Assembly (NCBI RefSeq): GCF_043643765.1
Contig: NZ_JBHZSP010000015.1
Span: 17,339-81,338, forward strand
Reading direction: 5' to 3'
Length of the DNA: 64,000 bases
Source of the DNA: Marinomonas posidonica_A
GTDB taxonomy: Bacteria > Pseudomonadota > Gammaproteobacteria > Pseudomonadales > Marinomonadaceae
Shown in pieces: positions 17,099 to 25,486 of this stretch; positions within the stretch are counted from its first letter, which is position 1, and every line of letters starts with the position of its first letter. The notes below the pieces were generated by a model. That model had not been told where the DNA came from and searched no databases. It saw only the letters and a program-made list of their open reading frames with translations. The position numbers and the translations under genes are program-made.

Positions 17099-17746
17099 TT
17101 AATCTTTACTAAAATCAATATCAAGCAGTTCAATTGTCTTTGCTTCTTGATAACGTGTCATAGCTCCAACTGCGGTCACCGCATCAGCACTATCCAAACT
17201 TCCTGGCCGCATTAAGTCCCTTGGGTTAACCACCATCTGAGCAATATTTGAACGATTTGCACAACCTAACACGCCAACGCCTTCATAAGGATTTACAGTC
17301 CAAGTTTTATCGTCAGCGATAGCGCAATCAGCCTTCACGACCACCAGTGCCTCAGAGGTCAGTTTCACATCCCATTTGCCAATATTTTCCCGATAAACAT
17401 ACGGTAGTATCGTCACATTTTGGGCAATCAAACCGGCTTCAATAAGTGACTGCTTTAAGCGTAAAGTAAACGACTCACCTTTCTCCGTTAATGCTTGAAT
17501 TCGTATCTTTTGATTTGAAATACGACCTTGATTATTAAGTAAAGCGTTCAAACCTCGTAAAGACCCTTTATCTAAGCCTCCACTATCTTTTACAATTAAA
17601 GATATAGATGATGCCGTTGGTTTCACCGTATAAGATCGGTTGGCATCACTATCAAATGAAACAGGACCTTCCCTTAACTGATGGACTGTATGGTCACAGC
17701 CACTTAGTAGAATTAACCCCAACACAGAAAAAGCGATAAAACGCAT
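17099..17746 (-). CDS. cpaD: CpaD-family pilus lipoprotein
   Basis: A 215-residue lipoprotein (signal peptide ending LILLSGC, lipid cysteine 17) related to CpaD of Caulobacter-type Tad systems. The C-terminal part has the diagnostic CANRSNIAQMVVNPRDLMRPG block. The protein probably works with the secretin at the outer membrane, in the position taken by RcpB in Pasteurellaceae-type loci. It lies 18 bases after the secretin gene. Confidence 0.85.
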   Translation of the reverse strand: MRFIAFSVLGLILLSGCDHTVHQLREGPVSFDSDANRSYTVKPTASSISLIVKDSGGLDKGSLRGLNALLNNQGRISNQKIRIQALTEKGESFTLRLKQSLIEAGLIAQNVTILPYVYRENIGKWDVKLTSEALVVVKADCAIADDKTWTVNPYEGVGVLGCANRSNIAQMVVNPRDLMRPGSLDSADAVTAVGAMTRYQEAKTIELLDIDFSKD

Positions 17747-17764
17747 AACTAAACCACCTAATAA

Positions 17765-19168
17765 TTAATATAAGTAACCGGCAGACGCCATTGCAGGAAG
17801 GTTTTCATCTAATGACTTAATACCCTGTCCCGGTGTTTGTAGGTCGTTTGGTGAGGTTGGCGCCACAACATAAGCCGTCGCAATAATCACCAGCTCGGTT
17901 TCTTCTTTTTCATTCACCTCGGATTCAAATAAACGTCCTAATCCAGGAATACTTCTTAGACCAGGAATACCTGTCACGGTTTGATTAATAGTGCTACGCA
18001 ACATACCACCAAGGGCAAAGCTCTGACCGCTAGCCAATTCCACTGTGGTATCAGCCCGTCGTACTTTAAACGCAGGAATAACGGTATCTTCTAAGATCAC
18101 TGAGCCAACATCACTCAAATCACTCACTTCAGGCGAAATATGTAAGCTAATACGATTCTGAGAAAGTAGCGTTGGGGTCATTCTCATGATGACGCCATAT
18201 TGCTTGTATTCGATTGAAACAGAGTTATTATTTCTAATGACAATAGGAACTTCTCCACCAGCAGCGAAGCCTGCTGTTTCGCCAGACATAGCGGTTAAGT
18301 TTGGCTCAGCTAATATACTTGCCATACCGTCAGAGGAAAGAGCAGATAAAACGCCACCAATATTACTCGACGAACTGCCAAGAATCGCATTATCAATCCC
18401 CAGACCATTCGAAAAAGCACCACTACTCGCATCAAATAAGCTACTACCGTTACGGAAAAAGGACTGCCCGTTATCGAATAAAGCCTCCCAGCTAAAACCG
18501 AGTGAGCGACTTAAATTACGAGACACTTCAACAATACGGACACTAATATTAATTTGTGCTGACAACTCGACTTTCATCTGATTCACAATACGCAGCGACG
18601 CCCCACCCTGCCCACCACTTTGCGCCCCCTGACTGGCTGGGGAAATACCTAGATAAGACTCCAAACTGCCAATAACAGCCTTCGCTTGTTGTGGTGTTTT
18701 AACTGACCCTTTAACAATTAACCCTCCTTGTGTTGGGCCAAGTTTGATGTTCACTCCTGGCACTTCAGCATTAATATACTTGCCCAGCCTATCTAGGTCG
18801 TAGCCCGCTCTCAGATTAACGGCAAGAATCACTTTATCGTCTTCATCTAAAGCATATAGCGTGGTGCTACCTGGCTTTTTTGCGAACACAAATACACTGT
18901 TCAGAGAAGGTGCTTGAAAGCTCGCTATCGCTGGATTCGCCACTAAAATTTTTGCTACGTTTTCTGTCAAAGTAAGCAATTTGCCTTCACTAACATTTAA
19001 ATCAACGGTGCGAGTCACTTTAACTTGTTGAAACCCCTGAACATGACCACCATTTAATTGGGCGTTTTGCTCTTCTGTCATGTAATCGGCTGCGGCAACT
19101 ACTTGATTAAAAAGAAGACAAGCACCACTAAATAAAGACATTAGGGTAAAATATCGAATAGACTTCAT
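17765..19168 (-). CDS. cpaC: CpaC/RcpA outer-membrane secretin
   Basis: Outer-membrane channel of the Tad pilus, 467 residues. Signal peptide of about 26 residues, an N-terminal pilus-assembly domain (DLNVSEGKLLTLTENVAKILVANPAIASFQAP, about residues 55-90), a BON-like region (about 130-190), then the secretin domain (about 240-440) with GEVPIVIRNNNSVSIEYKQYGVIMRMTPTLL and the end motif GIPGLRSIPGLGRLFES. It is preceded by cpaB (49-base gap). Confidence 0.93.
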   Translation of the reverse strand: MKSIRYFTLMSLFSGACLLFNQVVAAADYMTEEQNAQLNGGHVQGFQQVKVTRTVDLNVSEGKLLTLTENVAKILVANPAIASFQAPSLNSVFVFAKKPGSTTLYALDEDDKVILAVNLRAGYDLDRLGKYINAEVPGVNIKLGPTQGGLIVKGSVKTPQQAKAVIGSLESYLGISPASQGAQSGGQGGASLRIVNQMKVELSAQINISVRIVEVSRNLSRSLGFSWEALFDNGQSFFRNGSSLFDASSGAFSNGLGIDNAILGSSSSNIGGVLSALSSDGMASILAEPNLTAMSGETAGFAAGGEVPIVIRNNNSVSIEYKQYGVIMRMTPTLLSQNRISLHISPEVSDLSDVGSVILEDTVIPAFKVRRADTTVELASGQSFALGGMLRSTINQTVTGIPGLRSIPGLGRLFESEVNEKEETELVIIATAYVVAPTSPNDLQTPGQGIKSLDENLPAMASAGYLY

Positions 19169-19217
19169 TACATAATTTCCAAACTGGGTAAACTAAAGGG
19201 CCTCACCGTCAGAAGCT

Positions 19218-20159
19218 CTATTGGGAGGCTTCGGCAGGTGTATCACCGCGATACATCATCACGGTTCTGGAATCCACACTTGGATACAAGCGGCTATAAA
19301 TAGTGGTTACTTGATCCAACATAGTGACGCCTGATTCATTCGATGTTTCCATTCCTGCAATGGCATACAAACCACTTTCATCAGTTGCGTCTTGAACACT
19401 TCTCAAAGCCAACTGCAACGTGCCAATTTCTCGTGCTACAGCCAAGCGTTCAGCCGCTAACGCAGACACTTCCAAAGTCACCGTTTCGTAATATGCTCGC
19501 TTAGCATCCTTCTGTAAGGCTTCCTCATCACCTCTTAATCTCAACGACCCTCTTGCAACATTGTTCAACGCTAAAACTCGAACATTCGTCAATAAAGTCT
19601 GTGATGCAATTTTTGGCAACACACTACCAGTAGATTCATCATCTTCTTTCAACTCTTGATCTCGTTTAAGCCCCAAAATCACATCAACACGGTCTCCTGC
19701 TGTAATGAGACCGGCATTACTTGCTAGCGCACTGGTAGGAATCGCGACCGCTCTCATACCTGATTTAAGAACAGAAGCGAGGAAACCCGGTTCACCAGCT
19801 CGCACTAGAACATTACTGTCGAGTAATTCACCTTGTTTGACCGATTCTCTAACCGTTGCACCAAACACCACACTCAACTCATCTTCGTCTTTTAAGAAAT
19901 ACATAAGAGAAGAGTGTTTTTCCTTTGCTTCTATCCAACGAACCGCCGAACCATCTAAAAAGTCACCTGGTTTTAAATCTTTCGCAGCGGCTAACACAGG
20001 AGAATAAATAGGTGTAACAATAGACTCCGTTTTTATTACTGGGGCCTCTTCCACTACTGCAGGTGCTTGTGGTGCAGACATTAATACGCGAACTAAAAGC
20101 GCACCACCCAAAGCAAATAACAAAGCTGCAGAAACAAAAAATACTGATGAAGCTTTCAT
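19218..20159 (-). CDS. cpaB: CpaB/RcpC pilus assembly protein
   Basis: A 313-residue protein with one N-terminal membrane helix (residues 5-27) and a SAF domain (about 55-120; LAAAKDLKPGDFLDGSAVRW) followed by the CpaB core ending around LQLALRSVQD. It is periplasmic and is thought to stabilise the secretin or bind peptidoglycan. Its position just after cpaA and before the secretin is standard. Confidence 0.9.
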   Translation of the reverse strand: MKASSVFFVSAALLFALGGALLVRVLMSAPQAPAVVEEAPVIKTESIVTPIYSPVLAAAKDLKPGDFLDGSAVRWIEAKEKHSSLMYFLKDEDELSVVFGATVRESVKQGELLDSNVLVRAGEPGFLASVLKSGMRAVAIPTSALASNAGLITAGDRVDVILGLKRDQELKEDDESTGSVLPKIASQTLLTNVRVLALNNVARGSLRLRGDEEALQKDAKRAYYETVTLEVSALAAERLAVAREIGTLQLALRSVQDATDESGLYAIAGMETSNESGVTMLDQVTTIYSRLYPSVDSRTVMMYRGDTPAEASQ

Positions 20160-20174
20160 ATCAATAACCGTGAA

Positions 20175-20726
20175 TTAGTATGGAATTGGGCTTATCAATG
20201 AAAAACAAGCCCCTCCAGAAATAGCCAACCCATAAGGAAGGCCTTTAACGTTTTCATAAGAAAACACAAGGGGAGTTGGAATGTTTAGCTGTGGAAATCG
20301 ATCTGATACTTGTGTAATCAACTTAGCGCCATACAGCTCTAACAATGATACAAGCGGCATAAACAAGGCCAAAACGCCCCCCACCAATGCCGTCACAATC
20401 AAGAAGACCAACTGATTATCAAACCCAACCCACAAGCATAAAACCGCCATTAACTTAACGTCGCCAGCCCCCATCTGTCCGATAGTAAACAAGCCAAAAC
20501 CAACAAACAGAACACCACACGCACCTAACAAGGACAAGCCAAGCTCATGCCATAACGCTATATTATTCAGGTGACCATAAGGCCCAACAGACCATATGGA
20601 CGCCAATACGGATAAGCACCAACTGATGACTAACGCAATGATTAAGACATTGTGTATACGTCGGTAAAAAAGATCCGTCACCGTCACCCAAGCAGCAACA
20701 ACAAAGACAAGAACACCTGACATCAT
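20175..20726 (-). CDS. cpaA: CpaA/TadV prepilin peptidase
   Basis: Inner-membrane aspartic peptidase (A24) that processes the Flp prepilin and TadE/F pseudopilins. The two catalytic aspartates are visible: one in TVTDLFYRRIHN near the N-terminus, the other in the GxGD motif MGAGDVKL. The start is placed at the ATG at 20726, just after the flp stop codon, because a longer reading frame would run back into flp. This gives 183 residues, normal for TadV-type enzymes that lack the methyltransferase domain. Confidence 0.88.
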   Translation of the reverse strand: MMSGVLVFVVAAWVTVTDLFYRRIHNVLIIALVISWCLSVLASIWSVGPYGHLNNIALWHELGLSLLGACGVLFVGFGLFTIGQMGAGDVKLMAVLCLWVGFDNQLVFLIVTALVGGVLALFMPLVSLLELYGAKLITQVSDRFPQLNIPTPLVFSYENVKGLPYGLAISGGACFSLISPIPY

Positions 20727-20733
20727 TAGATCT

Positions 20734-20931
20734 TTACTCGGAACCAGGATTATTCGTATTGGTAATTTGGTCAGCAATCGATGAAAAACGGTCTTTCAAT
20801 GCCGTCACAAAAACACCATCAGAACCAAAAATAACGCCAATTGCAGCAGCCATTGCTGCGGCTAAAATGCCATATTCAATGGCGGTTACACCACGTTCGT
20901 CAGATAAAAAACGTTTTAGATTGTCTTTCAT
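20734..20931 (-). CDS. flp: Flp major pilin precursor
   Basis: Type IVb pilin of 65 residues. The class-III leader MKDNLKRFLSDERG is cut after Gly14, leaving VTAIEYGILAAAMAAAIG with Glu5 and Tyr6 of the mature pilin, the hallmark of Flp pilins. The start at 20931 is chosen for this leader; an in-frame extension to 21012 would add 27 residues unlike any pilin leader. It is the first gene of the Tad operon, with its promoter in the 300-base region shared with the divergent two-component system. Confidence 0.92.
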   Translation of the reverse strand: MKDNLKRFLSDERGVTAIEYGILAAAMAAAIGVIFGSDGVFVTALKDRFSSIADQITNTNNPGSE

Positions 20932-21157
20932 AACTTTCTTAATTCCCAAAGCATTGTAAGAAACATCCACGGAGCGGATACTATTCAAGGGTGTATTAAG
21001 ATTGATTCTCATTAACTATTCAACACTCGAACCATTAAGAATGCTTAATGAAAGAAAGCTAGCCCTTTATTGCTCAATTGTTAGGATTGGCGACATAGAA
21101 ATAGGGAAATAAATAGATCCGATAATGAGGAAATATAATTCTATGTAAATTAATGTA

Positions 21158-21187
21158 TTGATAATGGTTATCAATACCATGTATATT
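21158..21187 (+). promoter_or_regulatory. Sigma-70 promoter of the two-component system
   Basis: TTGATA at 21158-21163, an 18-base spacer, TATATT at 21182-21187, about 54 bases before the response-regulator ATG. The -35 hexamer is embedded in the Fur-like palindrome. Confidence 0.5.
21159..21173. promoter_or_regulatory. Fur-box-like operator
   Basis: TGATAATGGTTATCA differs from the 7-1-7 Fur consensus (TGATAAT-N-ATTATCA) by one base. The inverted repeat extends to ten-base arms, 21155-21164 and 21168-21177. It covers the -35 of the regulator promoter and lies about 230 bases from the flp start, so iron control of the regulators and possibly the pilus is expected (inference). Confidence 0.65.
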
Positions 21188-21240
21188 TTGCTTACCTGAA
21201 AGTCAAACATCTAGGATCAATTAAAGAGAGATAAAACCCT

Positions 21241-21906
21241 ATGCGAGTCTTAATTGTTGAAGATGATGTATCCGTTAGTCACTGGATTAGCAGCAAACTT
21301 CATGCGTCTGGGCATAGCTGTAAACTTGTCGACAATGGCGAAGACGCATTAACATTAATTAAAAGTGAAGTATTTGACGTTGTACTATTAGACCGAATTC
21401 TTCCTAAAATTGACGGCATAGAGGTGCTAAACACTCTCGGATCAGCACCCCATCCTCCAGTATTGATTTTGTCAGCTAATGACCAGATATCAGACAGAAT
21501 AGAAGGTTTACAAGCCGGTGCAGACGACTACTTAGGAAAGCCCTTTGACTTTACAGAATTGCTGTTACGTTTAGAAAGGCTTTACCATCGCACCAAAAAA
21601 GTGGCGTCGAGTAACCTAATCAAAATCAAAGACATGATGATCAACCTTGAACTTCATGAAGTGACAAGATCTGGCGAACGCATCGATTTAACGAACAAAG
21701 AATTCAAATTATTGTATGTGCTTGCGGAGCACCCAGGGCAAACTGTCACCAGAAGTATGCTGTTAGAAAAGGCTTGGGGTTATCAGTTTGACCCTCAAAC
21801 CAATGTGCTCGATGTGCACTTATCCAAACTCAGAAACAAGCTAGATGGCAATTCCAAGAACCCCATCATTCGTACCATACGTTCAGTAGGCTACGCCCTA
21901 GGATAG
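21241..21906 (+). CDS. OmpR-family response regulator
   Basis: A 221-residue DNA-binding regulator. Receiver domain residues 1-115 with acidic pocket E7-D8-D9, phospho-acceptor D51 (VVLLDRILP) and the conserved lysine in YLGKPFD. Winged-helix domain about 125-221 with LTNKEFKLLYVLAEHPGQTVTRSMLLEKAWGY and the final RTIRSVGYAL. It is paired with the sensor kinase four bases downstream. Lying between the Tad operon and the LEPR-export operon, it is a natural candidate to control either or both, but no target site is proven. Confidence 0.93.
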   Translation: MRVLIVEDDVSVSHWISSKLHASGHSCKLVDNGEDALTLIKSEVFDVVLLDRILPKIDGIEVLNTLGSAPHPPVLILSANDQISDRIEGLQAGADDYLGKPFDFTELLLRLERLYHRTKKVASSNLIKIKDMMINLELHEVTRSGERIDLTNKEFKLLYVLAEHPGQTVTRSMLLEKAWGYQFDPQTNVLDVHLSKLRNKLDGNSKNPIIRTIRSVGYALG

Positions 21907-21910
21907 ATTT

Positions 21911-23287
21911 GTGTCGATCAAATCCTTATTGCATAGCAGCAGTTTCAGACAGGCGGCAACCATCGCCTTTATTTGTCTGTTAATTTCTTCTGCGGCTATT
22001 TTAGTTTGTGATCATATTTTAGAAAACATCATGAAAAGTCATGTCCGAGGCATGATTTTTGAAAACCTAGAGCATCAGGAATTACATGGGCTAGAAAACA
22101 ATAGCCATATTTTGATCGAAAAACTCAAAAAAAACCAATCAAAAGATAGTCGAAAAGACCATTATTCCTTCGTTTTCGATGAATTTGGTCACATTTTATA
22201 TGGTGATAGCAACCAGTTCTCTGAACAGGGATTGAAAGATATTATAAACCAAGACCTTCAAACTTCCTCCATCATCACCTTAAAAAATGAACATGTTGAA
22301 CTGCTTGGTTTACTTCTCCCATTAGCTGGCGGAAAACTCTATTTTAATGCTTATGATGTTCGTCCGATGATCCAACAAACGCGCATCATCCCTCTGATGA
22401 CAGGTGCAGGGTTATTGGCGATCCAACTCTCTATTTTGCTAATCAGCCTACCTTTCAGCTTGCATAATCTTTCAAGGGTAAACCATATTCTCAAAACCTT
22501 AGAGCTTTACGCCAGCGGCAAGCATCACGTTAGGGTGAATTACAAAAACAATGGAGATGAATTTGGACGATTAAGCAAAGAAACCAATCAAGTTCTTGGA
22601 CGCACACAAAAGCTCATGGAAGAAGTTCGAACCATCACTAGCCATGTAGCACATGAATTACGAACACCAATGACACGCTTGCAACATCGATTAATTAATA
22701 TTTCAGAAAAGGTTGATGGCACTGAGCTAGAAGAGCTGGACTTAGCCATTAAAGAAACGGAACAAATACAACTTTTGTTCCGTTCCATCATGCGACTTTC
22801 CGAAGTTGAAACGGGCCAAGTAAGCCTGACAAAAGACAAAATAAACGCTCATGATATCCTTTATGATGCATACGAATATTATGCGCCACTAGCGGAGGCT
22901 CATAATATTAAGATTCAAATTAACGCCAACAAAAAATACTTCTTTTATGCTGATAAAATCTTAATATTTCAAGCCATTGCGAATCTATTAGACAATGCCA
23001 TCAAATACGCACCAGAAAGTGATCTCATTACACTGAGTATAGAATCTCAACTCGGCGACACTTACATTAGTGTATCGGATCAAGGCAAAGGCATCCCTGA
23101 AGACAGCCAAACCTTAGTCACACAACGATTTAAACGACTAACCACCAAAGAAGACGTGTTTGGTCACGGCTTAGGGTTAACCCTTATTAATGCCATCGTA
23201 ACACTTCATCACGGTGAATTAATGATTAAAAATACCTCACCCGGCTTAACCGTTGGCATTAAATTAAGCTCTGATAAAATTAACTAA
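21911..23287 (+). CDS. Sensor histidine kinase
   Basis: Inner-membrane kinase of 458 residues, GTG start. Transmembrane helices at about 13-33 and 160-183 flank a periplasmic sensor domain of roughly 125 residues with no recognisable ligand motif. HAMP about 184-235, HisKA with phospho-acceptor His248 (HVAHELRTPMTRL), then HATPase_c with NLLDNAIKYAP (N box), DQGKGIPE (G1) and FGHGLGLTLI (G2). It starts four bases after the regulator gene and ends 23 bases from the convergent M50-HlyD gene. Confidence 0.92.
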   Translation: MSIKSLLHSSSFRQAATIAFICLLISSAAILVCDHILENIMKSHVRGMIFENLEHQELHGLENNSHILIEKLKKNQSKDSRKDHYSFVFDEFGHILYGDSNQFSEQGLKDIINQDLQTSSIITLKNEHVELLGLLLPLAGGKLYFNAYDVRPMIQQTRIIPLMTGAGLLAIQLSILLISLPFSLHNLSRVNHILKTLELYASGKHHVRVNYKNNGDEFGRLSKETNQVLGRTQKLMEEVRTITSHVAHELRTPMTRLQHRLINISEKVDGTELEELDLAIKETEQIQLLFRSIMRLSEVETGQVSLTKDKINAHDILYDAYEYYAPLAEAHNIKIQINANKKYFFYADKILIFQAIANLLDNAIKYAPESDLITLSIESQLGDTYISVSDQGKGIPEDSQTLVTQRFKRLTTKEDVFGHGLGLTLINAIVTLHHGELMIKNTSPGLTVGIKLSSDKIN

Positions 23288-23310
23288 AACTCATCACAAA
23301 AAAACTACGA

Positions 23311-25479
23311 TCAAAATGACATCTCTCGAATAATAACCGAATACACACTTCGCCATAACTGACTCACCACACTCTGCGGTTCGCCATCGACCACCACTTT
23401 TCCACGTATGACGAAACTAGACGTTTGCGTATTTTGATCACCTATTGGTGAAAAATAGGCGCGATATATCGCTTTTTCTGGGTGCGGTGCCATATCACCT
23501 TGCTCCTTTTTAGAAGCGATTTCACCACCATACACAGACGCTAATTCTGGTGCAGAAGACATTCTACTTACTGCCGTTTCTTCTATTTTATTAAGGCGTA
23601 ACGTGACGTCAGAGTACGCTGAATTTTCTGGAATAAATCGAGCAAGACTTCCTTCTTTTATACGAGATAAATCCCTTTCCTCAATATAGGCTTCTACTAG
23701 ATTGCCTTGCTGACCAACCACAGTAGCTAGCCATTCTCCTGACGACAGCCAACTCCCCACTGCAAACTGCTCTGATAGATCCGCCACATAACCATCGAAC
23801 GGTGCCACCACAGTCAAACCATCGATTCGGAGTGAAGAGGCAAGCAAACGCGACTGCACTGAAACCAATTCTTCTCTTACCATACTCAATTTAGAAGACG
23901 CTTCTTTATCAAATTGGCTTACTTTGTTTTGTTTTTCTAACGCAATGAGCTGTTGACGAAGTGCAAGTGCCTCTTTCTCCAATTCTGGAGAGTAAAAGCG
24001 AAACAATCTTTCCCCTTTCTTTACTGACGTATTTTGTTCAACCGCGATTTCTACCAACTGCGCGTTTTCAGGTACAAACATTAAAGACTGCTGCTCAGCT
24101 CTAAGAATCGCCGAAGCAGACACCTCGCCTCGCCATGGAATAAAAACCAAGCAGATAAGAACAACCAATAACCCCATACTCAACATCGCGTTTCTATTAA
24201 GAGACATGTTTGACCTTCTCGCACTCCACTCTTTTAATTCTTTGAACACTGGCAGTAACACAAACACCAGCATTTCCACTGTAAACAAAATGATACCCAA
24301 CACTTTGAAAGCAAAGTGGTAAACCATGAGAGCGATACCAATAAACAAAAACAGCCTATAAACCCAAGTACCGACTGAATAAAACAGCAATATTTTCCGC
24401 ATAGTAGACGAAAAGTATTCTGGCGCCGCTTCCTTGAATCCGAATAGCCACTCCCTTAGCTGCCAACGAGTATAAGCAAATGCTCTTTGTTGTAGATTCG
24501 GCATTCCCAAGAAGTCGGAAAACAAGAAATAGCCATCAAAGCGCATAAAAGGACTGAGGTTAATCAATAAGGAAAGTACCCAAGTGGTCGATAACATGAA
24601 GGCTAAACTGCGCCAAACGCCATCCGCTAGAAAACTCCAAATGAACATAGCCCAAACGGCGACTATCATTTCTACCAGTACACCCGCTGCGCCAATCGCC
24701 ATACGTTGATGCTTGCTTTTTAGTCGCCATGAGCCAGAGGTGTCCGTATAAAGGACAGGCCATAAAACTAGAAACGCCACCCCCATGGTTGCCACCCGAC
24801 CGCCGAAAAGCTTGCAAGAATAAGCGTGCCCCAACTCATGAAGTAGCTTTGTTAAAAACAAAGCGACACCCATCAGAACAATACCTTCAAAAGAGAAAAA
24901 ATATAAAAAAGTATGAGTAAAAGCATCCCACTGATGACTCACCAATACGCCACCTAATACAGCGGCCATAAGGGTCAGGCAAATAAAGAATTTGCTGATG
25001 AAGAATTTAGCAATAGGTAAGGTACGATCTAGAAAACGATCTGGGCTACAAATAGGCACACGTAAAAAGAGGTAGTTCTTAAGAAGCCACTTTAAAGGAC
25101 TGGTTTTACGTTGTGATTTTTCTTCAGATAAGCGCGCTAAGTCTTTTTCGCCATAAACGTTAAGCAAACGATGTCCACTCAGAAACCGTGCAAAATTCTG
25201 AATTTCTTGTTGATCAACCTCTAAGGTAGTGGAAGACTGAATACCTTCCTGGATGGCTTCCGCACTATCAAGATGCCAGCGCGCCAGCATTTCCATTTCC
25301 AGCCAGCCTAAACGATAAAACCGTCCACTTAACGGATCTTCTAACGTCCAAGTAGGTGCACCAGAAAAGTCGGCAGGCCCTTCGTGTAAACGCAATTCAT
25401 CACGAAGTTCTCCCAATGGCGCACCATTCTGCTGATTCGGCCTGTTAACTTGAGGAATAGCCATCGCCCCAACATTCAT
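23311..25479 (-). CDS. M50-family membrane metalloprotease fused to a HlyD-type adaptor
   Basis: A 722-residue inner-membrane protein. Domains in order: an N-terminal cytosolic region (about 35-125) resembling the PqqD-like/winged domain found before other M50 proteins (WTLEDPLSGRFYRLGWLEMEML); six to eight membrane helices (about 155-440) carrying the zinc-protease motif HELGH at 214-218 and the third ligand Asp315 in NLSPFMRFDGYF; then a periplasmic biotinyl-lipoyl/HlyD domain with coiled coil (about 460-722; VVAPFDGYVADLSEQFAVG). Both halves of the active site are intact. It is the last gene of the LEPR-protein operon, seven bases after the GAF-HlyD gene. I infer a role in export or processing of the large surface protein; the substrate is not known. 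Confidence 0.85.
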   Translation of the reverse strand: MNVGAMAIPQVNRPNQQNGAPLGELRDELRLHEGPADFSGAPTWTLEDPLSGRFYRLGWLEMEMLARWHLDSAEAIQEGIQSSTTLEVDQQEIQNFARFLSGHRLLNVYGEKDLARLSEEKSQRKTSPLKWLLKNYLFLRVPICSPDRFLDRTLPIAKFFISKFFICLTLMAAVLGGVLVSHQWDAFTHTFLYFFSFEGIVLMGVALFLTKLLHELGHAYSCKLFGGRVATMGVAFLVLWPVLYTDTSGSWRLKSKHQRMAIGAAGVLVEMIVAVWAMFIWSFLADGVWRSLAFMLSTTWVLSLLINLSPFMRFDGYFLFSDFLGMPNLQQRAFAYTRWQLREWLFGFKEAAPEYFSSTMRKILLFYSVGTWVYRLFLFIGIALMVYHFAFKVLGIILFTVEMLVFVLLPVFKELKEWSARRSNMSLNRNAMLSMGLLVVLICLVFIPWRGEVSASAILRAEQQSLMFVPENAQLVEIAVEQNTSVKKGERLFRFYSPELEKEALALRQQLIALEKQNKVSQFDKEASSKLSMVREELVSVQSRLLASSLRIDGLTVVAPFDGYVADLSEQFAVGSWLSSGEWLATVVGQQGNLVEAYIEERDLSRIKEGSLARFIPENSAYSDVTLRLNKIEETAVSRMSSAPELASVYGGEIASKKEQGDMAPHPEKAIYRAYFSPIGDQNTQTSSFVIRGKVVVDGEPQSVVSQLWRSVYSVIIREMSF

Positions 25480-25486
25480 GAAGACA

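Larger units (their letters stand above)
20932..21240. other. Divergent regulatory region between flp and the two-component system
   Basis: About 310 AT-rich bases without a gene. They contain the Fur-like palindrome at 21159-21173 and a TTGATA/TATATT promoter for the plus-strand regulator. I could not place the flp promoter with confidence and saw no sigma-54 (GG-N10-GC) element. Confidence 0.6.

Noticed and set aside
20734..21012. Longer Flp precursor starting at 21012
   Set aside because: The extra 27 residues do not resemble a prepilin leader, whereas the internal ATG gives a normal 14-residue leader ending in Gly.
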